A stretch of 64,000 nucleotides of DNA from Leucaena leucocephala (taxonomy: Eukaryota; Streptophyta; Magnoliopsida; Fabales; Fabaceae). Numbering within the stretch: the first letter of the stretch is position 1; each line of letters starts with the position of its first letter. The stretch lies in NCBI GenBank assembly GCA_037074615.1, contig CM073538.1, positions 19,338,568-19,402,567 on the forward strand, written 5' to 3'. A program made the position numbers and the translations under genes. Below are positions 34,204 through 47,700 of the stretch, piece after piece. The notes under the pieces were generated by a model. That model ran no database searches and was not told the DNA's origin. It saw only the letters and a program-made list of their open reading frames with translations.

Positions 34204-36476
34204 CTAGTCCTCCTTGTGACCATTACTGTGGTTTTTTTGCTTCGTTGGAACTGAGGAATCGATTAGAATGGATTTTAAACACTTATACAGCTCCTTGGGC
34301 TTCTCTATATTGAGAGCATGCCCTACGTTCTTAATGACAAATAGTTGTGCGTTATCTCCCAGATGCCTACACAGCAGCAAGAAGAATGAAATCCATTTAT
34401 TAGACAAAGAGGCAAGTGGAAATACAAAAGGCTATTTTGCATATTATGTAGATAGGGGGATGCAGATTATTTTATTTTGGTATTCTTCCTTCTTCCTACA
34501 ACCTCAGGGTATTTAAGAAGGAACTGGTTCATTAGCGTGAAAATGAAAACTATAACTTCCACTTAATCATGCGCCTAAATTCAAGAAAAGTTGTCTATGG
34601 AAGATAAAATGGGATCAATAGGGAACTTAGATGGCTTCACATTATTACCGTTTCAGTCTGTGTGCTAATTCAATAGGAAATACCAGGTCCTTTTCTCCCC
34701 AGATAATATATGTCGGCTGCAGAAGTGGAAAGTTAATGCATTTAAGATGTTACAAAGCAAGAGCAAGACTTAAAAAATGGATGTAAGCAACCCAGATAAA
34801 ACCGGCAGTGAAAGCGAAACCTGGGTAATCTTAGAAAGATCAGATAGTTTTCTGCCCTTGTGCAGTGCATAGATTAGTTCTTTCCTCTCTTGGCGATTTT
34901 CTGTGCACATCACCTGCCAGCAGACAAGTTTTGGTGAATAAACAAAGTCATGGCTACAATATTTACAGTTTAAGAAGCAAGTGGAAAAAAGAGATAAAGA
35001 TCTAAATGTCAAACAACAAATCAGATATTACAGCTAGTGAGCTGTAATAATCAGGTGGGTAAGGACATTCATGACAGGGTTTCGTCTGATAACAGTTATA
35101 TTGCACAGCGGAGATAAGGCCCATTTTCTTCTTCATTCCTTATGTCTTCCCCCATGATTCTTCCTTTTAATGTTTTTCTTATGAAAGAACAGTGACATTC
35201 ATTGGCATCAAGAACAGTGACATTAATTGGCATAACAACAGATCAACTTGACATTTTCAACATATACACTCCATACAGAATTCCTCTAGACAACTTGCCG
35301 TTAAAACCACACAAAATTTTCCACACTATCCAGCAAAATCTAACATCTGGAAGAATATATCAAGTCATTATTACAGAGCATTATAGAAGATTACTGTCAT
35401 GAAGAGAGAAGAGAACATAAATGTTGTAGTTGTTAGCGTGTTAATGCTTCTATTTCTCAGAAACCTTATGGATCAAAAGCATAACTACCAAGGGCTGCTT
35501 CCAAGCAATATAAGAATCAAAGCTTCCCGGTCATACTAGTCAGCCATTCGCCAAATTGCCAATACGTGTTATTATGCTTAAACAGAGGAAAGGAAAAAAT
35601 ATATGTTGGGGGAAATCAAAATTGACTATATTTCAACCAGATTAATCGATGAAGTAACACGAGATCAGATAATCCTCCTATTTAGTTCATCTTCAATTTA
35701 ATTATCCAAAGTCTCCAACAATTGGAACCAGTTTATGACAAAAATCAAGCAACCTATATCAACGGACCAAAAATAAGGGACACAATTATAGCAAGGTAGC
35801 CACAGGGAGAAAATGGGGCTCAATGAAATTGAAAGGAATCATAATCACTTACGTCGATGAAATCGCTGAGAAAGCAAGAAGGCAAAACTTTCATAGGCTT
35901 CACAAACGTCATCTGAATCAGCTTCTTCATATTCTCCGGTGTTTGTGGCAGCAAAATACTCACAGCCTCGTCAACACTTTTCACCTGAAACATTCCTTCA
36001 TCCATATCTTTCTCTTCCAAGGTCACTCCAGCACAGCACTCTACGACCTTTTCCACCTTCTCTGGAAACTGTGCCGCCATGCTATAGGCCACAAAACCAC
36101 CGTAGCTCACGCCAACCACGTTCATTTTCCTCACACCATGAGCTTCCATGAGGCTCATCACGCACCTGGCCTGGAATGATTCGGACCTATCGGGTCGGGT
36201 GGTGTAGGAGTCGCCGAAGAAAACCAAGTCCGGGACGTAAACATTGAAGCGACGGGTTAGTGGAGAAAGGAAGTCGTTCCATTGCCACATTGCGTTGGCT
36301 CCAATCCCATGGATGAGAAGCAGAGTAGGCTTGGACTCCTTGTGGGTTCCGGGGACCCAGCAATGCATGATCGTACCATCGCCTAGATCAGCTGTGGTCG
36401 ATTTGAGGCCGGCGTTGGAGAAGGAGTGGCGGTAGCACCGGTCACGCGAGGCAGTGAAGCTGCAACATCCAACCAT
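34204..36476 (-). CDS. Alpha/beta hydrolase (lipase/esterase-like)
   Basis: A serine hydrolase of unknown substrate; plant relatives are annotated as monoacylglycerol-lipase-like or carboxylesterase-like. Four exons (minus): 36476-35853, 34913-34821, 34716-34649, 34366-34204; GT-AG, phases agree, 948 bp, 315 residues. Visible: the oxyanion-loop LLIHGIGANAMWQW at 53-66, the nucleophile elbow GVSYGG with Ser124, the acid Asp249 in WGEKDLVFP, and His278 in VGHALNIEKP. The triad order is normal. A lysine/asparagine-rich tail ends at TAG. No signal peptide is evident. The start at 36476 is the first ATG after the promoter-like CT-rich stretch and gives the family length. Confidence 0.9.
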
Positions 36477-37550
36477 GATTTCTAACTCTTTGCCTTCTAG
36501 AAATTACTTATGGATCGAAAATCTTTTCAGAATAAGAGGAAATGATGTATTTTCTGATGAGGACGATGATGAATTGTGGTAGGTCGCTTTGGGACGAACC
36601 CGGGAAGCTCAGTGTTCAGAGTCGAAAGCTTCCGACGCAATGCCGTTGCCCACTGAGAGAAGAAGATCCGGCCCAAGTTACTGCGTTTACCTTTTTCCAT
36701 TTCTTTTTCCCCATCCTTTTCTTTTCTTTTTCCTCCTTTTTTTTCCCCAGAACACGGTTTAAAATCATAAAATTTCAAATTTTTGCCAAACATGGTTACT
36801 TGTTATTAATTATTTTTTAACTCGGTTAATAATTTTAATTGTCGGTGCATATATATTCGTTTAGTTTTCTTATGAGTATTTAACCCAACAAAGGAGTAGA
36901 ATAAGGGAGATGCCATGAATAATTAAAACTATAAAAAAGAGAGGGAAATTAAATTAACTGGAGATAATAGGAGATATCGATGAGCTTTATTTATAGACGT
37001 AAAATGACAATCCTAACCTCACTAAAAAATCTATCAGAATAAAAAAATAGTTTATCATTTTTAGAGTTGTTAAAATAGGCTTAATTTACAAGGCTAACTC
37101 ATTGGAAAGTTGCAAGATCAATTTGAGATTTTATTAACTTAGCTCGTATAGCCTCGGGTTCTAACAAGTTAGTCCACTTATTAACGGGTTAACCCGCCTA
37201 TTTAAAATATTTTATTAAAAAAATTATATCGTCCCAAAAAATTTATTATATAGCCTTATGTTTTTTAACCTGATGAAAAGATTATTAATACTAATTAAAT
37301 GTAATAAAATCATAATATCAAAACTTTAACATCCATCCAATGTAATAAAACCATACTTAGAAGTTAAATCTGCAGGTTTTAATTTAAAAAAACAAGGTTG
37401 CTGCACAATAATATATTGGGGAGAGATGAAGTTTCACACAGTTTTTAGGATTTTTTTAGCATATCATCGTCATCATTATTAATAATGTTGTTTTTTTTTT
37501 CCGGGCCGTAATTAAATTACACATGCAAAAGACTAAAACGGATTTGATTC

Positions 37551-38110
37551 AGTTAAGGTCACTGTTTGGAAATTTATAAAACTTAATTTAAAATTAAAAT
37601 TTGGCTCAAAATTTAAATTTAGAAAAATTTTAAAATAAACAGTCATATTTATTCAAACGGGTTTTTAGACTAAACTATGGTTTAAAACTAAAGTTTCAGA
37701 TAAGCTAGTCAGAGTAGCTTATGGAATAGTAAACCACTTATGAACTAACCAATTACTATATTATTCCTATTTTTTTACACTATCTCTCATCTCTCTTACT
37801 TTTTCTTACACTATCTCTCATCTCTCCAACTTTTTCTTACACTCTCTCTCCTACTTTTTCTCTCTTTTCTTTCTTACACCCTCTCTCCTCTCTCCTCTCA
37901 TCTCTCATCTCTCCCCATTTAATACTTATACCATTTTTCGTAATTTACTAATAACAGAAGTACTTTTGAAAATAACTATCCAAACACTCATTTATTCAAA
38001 ACTACTTTTTTTTTTCGTAATCTCTTCTTCAAAAACCCTTTTCTATAAACAGTTCAAAAGCCCTTTTTTTTCATAAATCAGTTTTTAAAATCCTATTCAA
38101 ACGGGCCCAA
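37551..38110. repeat. MITE with CACTGTTTGG / CAAACGGGCC-type ends
   Basis: The left end is GTCACTGTTTGGAAATTTAT and the right end is CCTATTCAAACGGGCCC. The block at 37605-37695 is an inverted match of 60200-60290. Inside, 37780-37920 is a tandem CT-rich tract (units of roughly 'cttacactatctctcatctct'). The ends suggest a hAT-type non-autonomous element, but I found no clear target duplication. Confidence 0.45.
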
Positions 38111-40173
38111 AAAGATATTAATCCGACTTTTCTCTTTCTTTTTTTTTTGCTATCGGATCATGCTAATTTTGAATTATTAATTTTTTAATAAAATTTTAAA
38201 TTTTTAGTTAAAAATAGTTTATTATATATATTTTTTAAATAAAATTAATATTCCCCCTCATCTAGACGGGCTCGGGTTAAGGTTTTACCGACTCTACTCT
38301 TTTCTTATAAATAGATATGAAGTATAAATGGTTTGGGGAAAAAGTGTGAATGAGACTATTTATAAATTACAGTGCCTGTTTGAGAATCCTTTAAATTAAA
38401 ATTAAAAGAAAATAGTCTAAATTTTAATTTATTTTTTTAAAAAAATAAATAATAATATTTATTTAAAAATATTTTTAAATCAAACTATAGTTTTGGATAT
38501 ACTATTGAGATTAGTTTCTAAAACAGAAAAATAATTTATAAACTATTCAATTATTATTTTATTTTTATATTTTTTATATCCTATTTTCTCTTATTTTATC
38601 TAATTACTATTTTATCATTTTTTCTTAACCCACCCTAATTATAAGTAAAATGGATTTAGCCTATTTTATTACATCTAGTTAAAATTATCAAACAATTTTA
38701 TAATTTATGATAAAATAATTTAAAATATTTTATTTTTATTTCTCTTATGGCCCATGGGTGGAGGTATATTACACCTAAAGCTCCCATATAGGTAAATTAG
38801 AGTTAAATATCCTATTTCTATTTTATTTCTCTTTCTTATTCCTCTATTTTTTTTTAAATTCTTATTTCTATTTCTATTATTATCACATCTTAAATCCTAA
38901 GATTAAAATTTAGGATGTTATACTTTTAATGTCAAATTCCATATGCTTCTTCACCTTCGTTTTGCCCATCTGTGTCTTATTAATTCTTTTGGCGTTTGCT
39001 GGTTTTATTGAACCTCTGTTTTTAAACCCTATTCTAGTTTAGTGCTTGTAGTAGTTTGGTTTTCATATAAAAGAAGCCTTCCCTTCCTGTTAAAAAAAGC
39101 TCATGTTTTAATTAAAATACAATTATGAGACTCTATTCCCCACATGTGTTGGGGTATTTGTATTAGGGTTGGGTAAAACAAAGTCTATAAAATTGATTTA
39201 AATATTAGATGTTTGAATACATTATTAGAAAAGTATGATATAAAAGCATGTAATTGGAGCTTATGAGATTTTTTTTTGTTCCTAATTGATTCTAGCATAT
39301 GTGCAGCATTTGGTAGCTTATGAGATAATTATCTTAAATTCATAATTAATTTTTGACATATGTGGAATATTTAGTAACTTATGTGATAATTATGGTATTA
39401 AACTTATAATTAATGTTAATAAAATAATTAATTTTAATTATAAATATAACACTTATTTATCATATTTATTAGTATTTTTTTAAATTACTTCTATATATAT
39501 TTTTTCAACAATAATAAAATTAAAGAGGGAAAGAAGGAATTAAAGAAAATAATTAAAATATTTTAAAAAAATTATATCATATTAATTAATTTATTTAATT
39601 AAATTAAATTAATTAAATATATTTTAAATATTAAAAATAAAAAGAGTACATAAATCATTAGCCAATAATTTGGACATTCTTCCATTTCTCTAATAACGAA
39701 TAAATGAATTTTGGATATTAGAAATGCCAAATCTCTATCTGAAAAGGACCGATCAGGACAAAATTAGAAAAGTAGCCAAACACGTAGTCATATGCCTAAC
39801 CCGATGATCAAGGTGCGATGCCCACCAGTGTTTGACGCGTGGTGGTTTGTTGGTTCATCGTTGGCTTAAAAGCATTGGCCAATAACAACCCTGTTCTCTC
39901 ATCCCCATGAAATGGATAGATGGGGATGGAGGAAGCACCGCAGATTCAAATTTTCTAAAATTAATAATTATAGATTTTTTTAAAAAAATAGAAATAATTT
40001 TTTTTATCTTTTTTATTTTATAATAAAATTGTTGTGATAAGAAACTTGTACAGATTTCACACACAAATGATACCAATTAATGGTTTTATTATATATATAT
40101 AAACTAAAATTGATATTTTTAATGTTAGAATAATATATAATTTCTAAATAAGGTAAAATTACTTCATTCTAAC

Positions 40174-40904
40174 TAGGGGTATGTATGGGTAGATAACCTC
40201 CTGCTAGGTGCCCTACCCAAAAAAAGTATGGATTATATTTTGCAACCCGATATCCAATCCTATCCGATAAAAACCCTAACTATTTTAGGTTGAGAATAGA
40301 CAAATTGGGCATAAACGGGTTGAGCATGCCTAAATCATAATGTACTGTTTATATTATGAAAAAAAATATATAATTATGAACTTATAAAATAATATCATAT
40401 TTATGTCTTTAAGAGTTAAATAATATCTATAATCCACTAATAATAAGATAACAAAAAAATAATAATTAAAATCTTAAAGTCTATTATATATAAAAAAAAG
40501 ACTGAAATATATAGGGGTAAGATATTTGTAACGTTATTGTAATACCAATAATTGAATATTTAGCAAGTAAAGCATATGAATAATTTTAGTATCCACGTAA
40601 ATATAAGAGTTATGTTCAATATTTTAAAAATGAGCAATGAGAGTTATTAACTAAAGTAAAAAGTGTAAAATTACAAATAGAATAAATTAAGAAAATAAAT
40701 AAAAATATGAAAAAAAAATTAAAAAAATATATATAAAGGGCCGGGTTAAATAGGTAGGGTGGTATATCTTATTTAGTGCTCTGTCCTACCTGATATTTAG
40801 CTTAACTCTACCCTACCTAAATATATTTTAGATAATTTTTTTTAAGTTGAATTAAATAATTTTTTTATAAGCTCAAATGGACCTAAATATTATGAAAACC
40901 TATA
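40174..40904. repeat. hAT-like non-autonomous element
   Basis: It starts TAGGGGTATGTATGGGTAG and ends near TATGAAAACCTATA. The flanks ATTCTAAC and GTTCTAAG match at six of eight positions, fitting a decayed 8-bp hAT target duplication. The part from 40399 aligns with window bases 1 onward. No transposase ORF is present. Confidence 0.55.
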
Positions 40905-41026
40905 GTTCTAAGTTGTTGTTTCACATCCAACTACCCCCTCCCAAACTTGAACCTACCGCACAGCGGCAGTTATCTATAATTGTTTGCGAGCACATCCCGT
41001 GGTGGTTATTTTGATGAGACTAAGGC

Positions 41027-41680
41027 ATTATTTGTTTTAATTTAGGAAAAAATAGGTGAGATTAATTTAATAAAGAATAAAAAAAGATAAAAGAAATTAT
41101 AGGTATAAAAATAGGAGAGAAGAAATAATATTTTTTATTTAGTTTAGAAAAAATAGAGAGAGAATTAATTAAAAATTGATAAATATACACTTATATTTTT
41201 ATTTAAATTTATTTATTTTTTATTTATAATATTCACATCAAAATTATTATTTCTTAATTTATGAATCTTAATTTTTTTATCTCATTTATATATATAATAA
41301 AATTAAAAAAATTAAAAAGTCTGATAAAATTTTAATATTATTTTTGATTAATTTTTATAATTATTATATATTTTAATATAATATATAAATTATTTACTAT
41401 GCTTATTAAACTATAGTAATCAAAAGCAAAAATCATGTGTGAGGAGAATAAAAAAAAATTTTAATTCGTGAGGGTACAATTAGAATATTAAAAATATATA
41501 AAGGGCAATTTGATCAAAATTAGATAAACAAATTTTCCCCTCTTCAAAAATCCCTACTTTTAGAGGGGGTGATTACATAAAGATAAAATTTTTTACCTTC
41601 CCTCCCTTCTATTTTTTAACCAAACACACTTATATCTCTCGTCTTCTCCAAAACCCTCTAACCAAATAATACTTAAGACC
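41027..41680. repeat. MITE, family shared with 57317-58210
   Basis: Left end TAAGGCATTATTTGTTTTAA; right end CCAAATAATACTTAAG, their inverted complement. The interior matches the copy at 57317-58210 in the same order, for example 'gagagagaattaattaaaaattgataaata' against the region near 57441-57470. Confidence 0.5.
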
Positions 41681-42714
41681 TTTCAGATTAATTTTAGGCC
41701 GTTGATATTTAATATTTTAAATATTGTTTATTTTAATATATATAAAATTTAAAATAAAGATAATTTTATAACTGTTACTTTACTTAAAAATAAATTTATT
41801 ATTGAAAAAAGTACAAATTAAAAATTTTAAATTATATATTTAGAATTAATTTAAACGGCTCATATCTCCACAGTGCTATGTATTTGGTGCTATGAGGATT
41901 TGTATGTTGATATATTGACTGTAATCAATATATTATAATAAAGTATAATAGATTGATTTCAGTCTCAGAAAACAAAAAAGTAATGCAAATTTATTATGGA
42001 ATTATTATTTGTTTTTGATAAAGTTATCATGGAATTATTGTTTGTTTTACTTTCTTAAAATTATTTGGGCTGGGCTATATGCATAAATTTTAAGTATGCA
42101 TGTTTAAATTAACAATATCCAATGGTAACTGAAAATGTAGTGAGAAAATGATTTTTTAAAAATATTTTTTCACATATGTGCTTGTTCATTTTGTTCCTCT
42201 GTTAAAATGTCCCTTTATCAATATATGTCCTCCCTCTAAGGTCATCCTTACTATAAATGCCAAATCACCCAAGCATCGTGTTTTTGCTAAATGTCCAAAT
42301 ATGACTTTTGTTTTTTTTTACTAACGATATTTTTTTTAAATATAGGCATTCTCTTAAAGATAAATTATATTTGAGAGATATTTTAGATACTAAATATAAA
42401 TATTTTTTCTAACAAAAATTTAAATATTAATTTGTCCTTAATGCTTGAAGATCAAATTTCATAAGAAAAGTAAAGCAAAACACAATAAAGCCCAAAATAC
42501 CACACTACTAGAAATGCTCGAGCTTGGCCCACAAACAATGAAAAGCTAAAGAGAGCAAGAGGGAATACAAGACAAATGGACCGATAAGGAACTCATAGTG
42601 AAACAATATGGGGACTGAAATTGTAGCAGAAGAAAAAAAAAAGACAGCACGAAAACAACACACTAAACATGACAGTAGACAGTAGTTGTCATCACCGTCA
42701 TCTATATAGGTTAT

Positions 42715-42946
42715 GGTGAGATATATAATTATTTAAAATATATTTAATTTTTAAAAAGTATTATTTTATTATAATTCATCGTGATTTGGGGAGACATTCG
42801 AACTCCTAAGTGTTTAGATTTATATCTAATGGTAATAGACGATTCACTTTGTCTAATATTAATATTGTTTAGGAGAAAGTGAGATTAACTTAGATAGTAA
42901 GTGAGCTTAACACTTGTCTAAAAGTTTTGGTACAAAAAAAAAAAAA
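42715..42946 (+). repeat. Dispersed SINE-like repeat, copy B
   Basis: It is the best-kept copy: GGTGAGATATATAATTATTT at the start, GACATTCGAACTCC near 42798 (resembling a pol III B box), and thirteen A at the end. It aligns with copy A throughout. Confidence 0.5.
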
Positions 42947-43249
42947 GAGTGGGTGGCATCCGAAACTGAAAGCATTAACTAAGTCAGAGGAGAGTGCAGC
43001 AACTTGCAGGTAACGCCCAGAACCACACAGAGTTAGCATGGTTGAACTAAGCTTCAACAATTAAGAAAATATCCATTCAGTTTTATCCCAAAAAGAGCTT
43101 ATTAAAATGTTCTCATACAACAGAATTTGAGAAGGAAAATACAAAGCAAAGCAGAATCAACTTTACAAGCGCAACAATTTCTATGCTACGAGTAATAATG
43201 TTACAGAAAATATCAACGAGCACTAATATAGTTATCTATAATCTATAAT

Positions 43250-43285
43250 TCTCTCTCTCTCTCTCTCTATGTGTGTGTGTGTGTG
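43250..43285. repeat. CT/GT microsatellite
   Basis: A CT run of about 18 bases is followed by ATGTGTGTGTGTGTGTG. It lies just downstream of the STOP1-like pseudogene on the minus strand. Confidence 0.9.
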
Positions 43286-43347
43286 GCGTAAGATATACCT
43301 GCAGTAGTTTTATCAAGTTTCAGGTAAGTCGTCCATAAGTTGAAGTA

Positions 43348-44100
43348 TTAGAGAAAGCCCAGAGCTTCAGCCAAAGAGTAGTTGCCAAATTCATCTAAAT
43401 CGTCAAAGAATCCTTCTGGTAAATCCCCATTCAAATAATTTTGTCCTGAATCTTCTTCCTTAAACATCATATTCATATCTTCATCATCATGCTCCTTTAC
43501 CATTTGCTTCCCTTCCTCTTCTTCATCCTCAGCAAGAGCTGGCATATGCCCATCAAACAGAGCTATATGGCCAAACAATTTATCCTTCCTTGAAAATGTG
43601 GTCCCACATGGGCATTTCCACTTTGATGACTGACCACAATGCTTCAAATGGCGATCTGAAAGAACCTAGAAATTCTTCTTGTGGCAACGTTTGCAGGAAT
43701 ACATTTTCGGACAATGGCTTCTTTTGAAATGGTTCTTAACGCAAATGATCGATTTCAAAGGTCGAAATTTCTTGCGATACTTATTTCGATTGCAACCTTC
43801 GAATGGGCAGAGAATCGCACCGTTTTGTGACTAGCGACGTCAGATTTATCAGAGAATTTCTTCGCTAACGCTTCAGGGGTTTTGAATTGGTTTCCATGAG
43901 CGTGCATATGCATTCGCAAATTCCCATTGCGCCTAAATCCTTTCCCACAGATTTCACAAAAATGAACATACTGCTAGCGATTCAACGACGTCAAGCTCCA
44001 CGATCGCGCAATTTTTGTCATCATCCTTCACTTCTTCATTGTCCATAGCCTCAATTTTCAAATTACCTTTCTCAGTGCCAGAATAATAATCCAATCCTGG
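43348..44100 (-). pseudogene. STOP1-like C2H2 zinc-finger transcription factor, broken
   Basis: STOP1 proteins are nuclear factors for acid-soil and aluminium tolerance. Reading the minus strand, the N-terminal part opens DYYSGTEKGNLKIEAMDNEE, then CAIVELDVVESLA, then a frameshift near 43975, finger 1 CEICGKGFRRNGNLRMHMHA, a frameshift near 43825, the middle fingers (CPFEGCNRNKYRKKF, HCPKMYSCKRCHKKNF), an in-frame TAG near 43666, and the last finger with CPCGTTFSRKDKLFGH and an acidic tail ending ALGFL. So there are at least two frameshifts and one stop. Upstream, homology ends at a hAT-like MITE. No intron is seen within it, but I cannot tell a processed copy from a gene with an intronless coding region. 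Confidence 0.85.
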
Positions 44101-44461
44101 CCCTAGAGGTGCTCAAAATTTCCCGTTTCGAGTTATCCCATCCCGTGAAGGATCAGGACAGGAGCAAGGATTGAGTCAGGACGGGATGTATCTCAGTGTA
44201 GCCCTCAGGATTCCCGTCCTGTCCTGAATATTTTTTTAAAATAAAAAATATTTTTATTTTATTTATTTTTTATAAAAAATATAAATAGAAATTAATATTG
44301 GTTAATCATATTATTTATTAGATGATTGTATTTATTAGGGATGGGACGCAAAATGTGTCCCATGCCCTATATCGGGATGGGATTGTCCTGATCCCGTCTC
44401 ATCCCGTGCCTACCCTTTCTGGCCCCGCCGAGTATTCCATATCTAGTGGCACCAGTAAGTC
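44101..44461. repeat. hAT-like MITE with CCCGTCC / GGGACGGG motifs
   Basis: GC-rich ends (44101-44225 and 44338-44440) carry many copies of TCCCGT and ATCCCGTC, and the centre is A/T only. The start CTAGAGGTGCTC resembles hAT termini. The right border is unclear. It stops the readable part of the STOP1-like pseudogene. Confidence 0.45.
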
Positions 44462-44539
44462 TCTCGAGGTTATTGATAGCAATGCGCCAACAACAGTGAA
44501 ATTCTAAGAGTATGAGACTAGGGCGGCCATTGACAATAA

Positions 44540-44734
44540 TGTTAAGAGTTAATATTGGACTTTCAACCCAAAACCCATTTGTTCTGTGTAGCAATAGGTT
44601 TCTTATAATGTTAGTGGGCCTATTCTGTTATATATGTATATATAGGACATGTTTATGTATCCAAGGGTGTATCAAAAATATATTATATTCATATGGAATA
44701 ACATGGATATTTTTCAATGATGCGTATCTTAACA
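44540..44734 (+). repeat. 5' LTR of the old Copia element
   Basis: It is 195 bp, TG...CA bounded, and abuts the primer-binding site. There is no partner LTR to compare, so age cannot be estimated from it. Confidence 0.75.
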
Positions 44735-44746
44735 TGGTATCAGAGC
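44735..44746 (+). other. Primer-binding site (tRNA-iMet)
   Basis: TGGTATCAGAGC is a perfect match to the complement of the initiator tRNA-Met 3' end and directly follows the LTR. Confidence 0.9.
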
Positions 44747-47700
44747 GTATAACACTAGGAATTGGTGCCCAAAATCAAGAAAGCCTAAGAAGACACCACC
44801 ATTCATTTGAGAAACAAAAAAATGTGAAAGTTGCTGGACTAATAACGCTTTGGAGTGGCAACGGTAGCAACAGTAGAAAATTCCGGTAGAGGATCCTCTC
44901 TATAGAAAGATTTGAGGTATATATAAGTTACAGAACCAGACATGAGAGACGTAATATGATTTCACTAGTGAAACCTAAGACATATTCATCGCCAATAGCT
45001 ACCAAGAAAATCTAAGGTGATCTTTTAGCCAACAAACTCACTTTCAACCACCCTCTATTTCTTCATATATCTGAAACGCAAGCTACCGCTATCATTCAAC
45101 ACATATTGATTGAAAGTGAGAATTATATGGTGTGGTCTTGTGCCATTATGATTGCCTTAGAGGGAAACTGAAATTAGGGTTCATTGACAAGTCTCTCACT
45201 AAAGATTCTCAAGAAGAATCTCTCCATAAGTAGTAGGAATAATGCAACATTGTGGTTCTTTCCTAGCTCCTTACCTCGATTTCGAGGGAAATTCCACATA
45301 GCATAATCTTTTACCAAGATGCTCACTTTGTATGGAACGACCTCAACGAAAAGGTTTGATAAGTTTACTAGTTGTAGGATTTATTGTTTGCATTGAGAGA
45401 TAGGGAGCCTCCGTCAAGAATCACTTAGCGTCTTAGGGTATTATTCCAGGCTAAAGGAGTTATGGGAAGAACAATCTATGCTATTCCCCATCACATGTTG
45501 TAGATGTGATATGTCCAAGGTATACTCAGATATGATATAACAACAAAAATTGATACAATTCCTCCTTAGGTTAAATGACTGCTTTGGGACGAGGAGGAGT
45601 CAGATCTTGATGATAAGTCCACTTCCCTAAGTAAACTAAGCATTCACCATGATAACTGAAAATGAGGCACAAAGACTGATTACCAGTTCATCTAAGAATA
45701 GTCCTATTGAAGGAGTTATAATGAACACCAAGGGAAAGGGACAAGGATGCAGAGGCCCATTTTTGAAGTATACCTACTATCAATAGAAAGGACACACTAA
45801 AGATGTCTTTTGGGAGATTGTTGGATAATCCACAGATTTCAAGAGAAACAAACAAATGTAGCCAATATGCTGTGGCTAATTGAGTTGGAACATACAATAA
45901 CAATGAGGAAGAAGCATTGGCTAACACTACTGCTCCAACCTTTACTAAAGATCAATATGATAGGCTCCTAGATATGCTAAAAAGGGGTTCTAAAGCCACT
46001 ATACATGCTCTAACCGGTATTGGGACATGTTTGGTTGATCCTTCTCATAACACATACACACATTACATGGATAATAGACTCAGAAGCTACTACTCACTTG
46101 ATATGAGATTTATTGACTTTTCTTAAATATAAAAAGAATGATAGGTTTATAAAAACAATCCAAATACCAAATGGAGAAAATTGACTATCACTCATATAGG
46201 AAGTGTTAGGCTCACTAATAGAATTGTACTAACAAATGTTGTATATTCATTAAAGTTAAAATTTAATCTAATCTCAGTCCCTACGTTAACTAGAAAACAA
46301 CATTGCATGGTAACATTTTTCCTGAGTACTGCATTATACAGGGCCTTCAGGATGGAAAAGTGAAGGCAACTAGTAGAATCACACATGAACTTTAAGTATA
46401 TTAAAGTTGAGGCTAACATATGATATCCTGAATTTCACTAGGCGTGACTTACAAAATTCACTAAATCAGCTGATATATGGCTACTGCACAATAGACTAGG
46501 ACACATACCTATGCCTATACTGAGACACTTACATAATGTACATGACAAGAATGTGTCAATAAATAGAGTTTGCGATGTTTGCATTCAATCAAAACAAACT
46601 AAGTTGCCTTTTCAGTCCAATTTCATTAAATATGTATTTTATTTTGAATTGATTCATATGGATGTGTGGGGACCATATAGAACACCCATATATAAGGTCA
46701 ACAATACTTTCTTACAATAGTTGATGATCATTCAAGAGCTGTTTGTATTTTTCTTATGACGGCCAAAAGAGAAACTAGTGTTTATGTTAAGAATTTTATT
46801 GCATGTCTCAAATCATTTTTCAACTGAAGTCAAGAAAGTGAGAACTGATAATGGAACAAAATTCATTAATAGTCAACTTACACAATACTTTGTAGAGAAA
46901 GAGATTTTGCATGAAACTACATGCCCATATGCTCCCCAACAAAATGGGGTTGTGGAGCAAAAGCATGACTCTAGTTCAAGTTGCTAGAAGTCTAATGCTG
47001 TAATATGAAATACCAATCGAATATTGGGGAGAATGCATAAAGATGATAGCACACATTATCAATAGAGTGCCTTCTAAAATCCTTAGATATAAAACAACTT
47101 ATGAAAGGATTTATAGGGAGAAACTTGAATATGATAGTTTAAGGGTCTTTGGTTGTCTAGCTTATGCCACAACTTTGAGAGTCACTTATAAGTTTCTTCC
47201 TAGAGCTATATCATGTATTTTCTTAGGATATCCAACTAACTAGAAATATTTCATGCTACTTAAGTAATATTAGAACTAACTGAGAGATACTAGTTAGTTA
47301 ACAAGAGAGATACTAGTTAGTAGTCATGTCACATTTTGTGAAAATCAATTTCCTTTCAAAAGATTAGAACTAACTGAGCAAGGAGAGTAAACCACCAAGT
47401 AATTAAAAGCCATTTCACAGATCATTTTAACTTTGATCATATAGAAATCCCTTTAAGTAAACCACATAATATGATAGAGGATAACAACACAAATAGAAAT
47501 AATGAATTATTTTGTCCTCACCAGCAACATATGAGTCGATCACATAAAGAGAGAAGGTCACCTATATGGTCAAAGGATTATATATGTAATTTAATCGCTT
47601 CTGTAAATTCTGTTACCTGCAAGAATAAAATTAAATGATTATATCCTATTGAAAGTTTCATCTCTTACTATAATATTTCTGCATCATGTATGTGGTGTGG

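Larger units (their letters stand above)
36477..43347. other. 6.9 kb intergenic, MITEs and AT-rich DNA, no gene seen
   Basis: It holds the hydrolase promoter, hAT-like scraps near 37060-37210, a MITE at about 37551-38110, a pyrimidine tract at 37780-37920, a hAT-like element (40174-40904), a MITE copy (41027-41680), SINE-like copy B (42715-42946) and a CT/GT microsatellite (43250-43285). Small ORFs look random. Confidence 0.6.

Noticed and set aside
35823..36435. Plus-strand frames within the hydrolase exon 1
   Set aside because: Antisense shadows; the minus strand carries the catalytic motifs.
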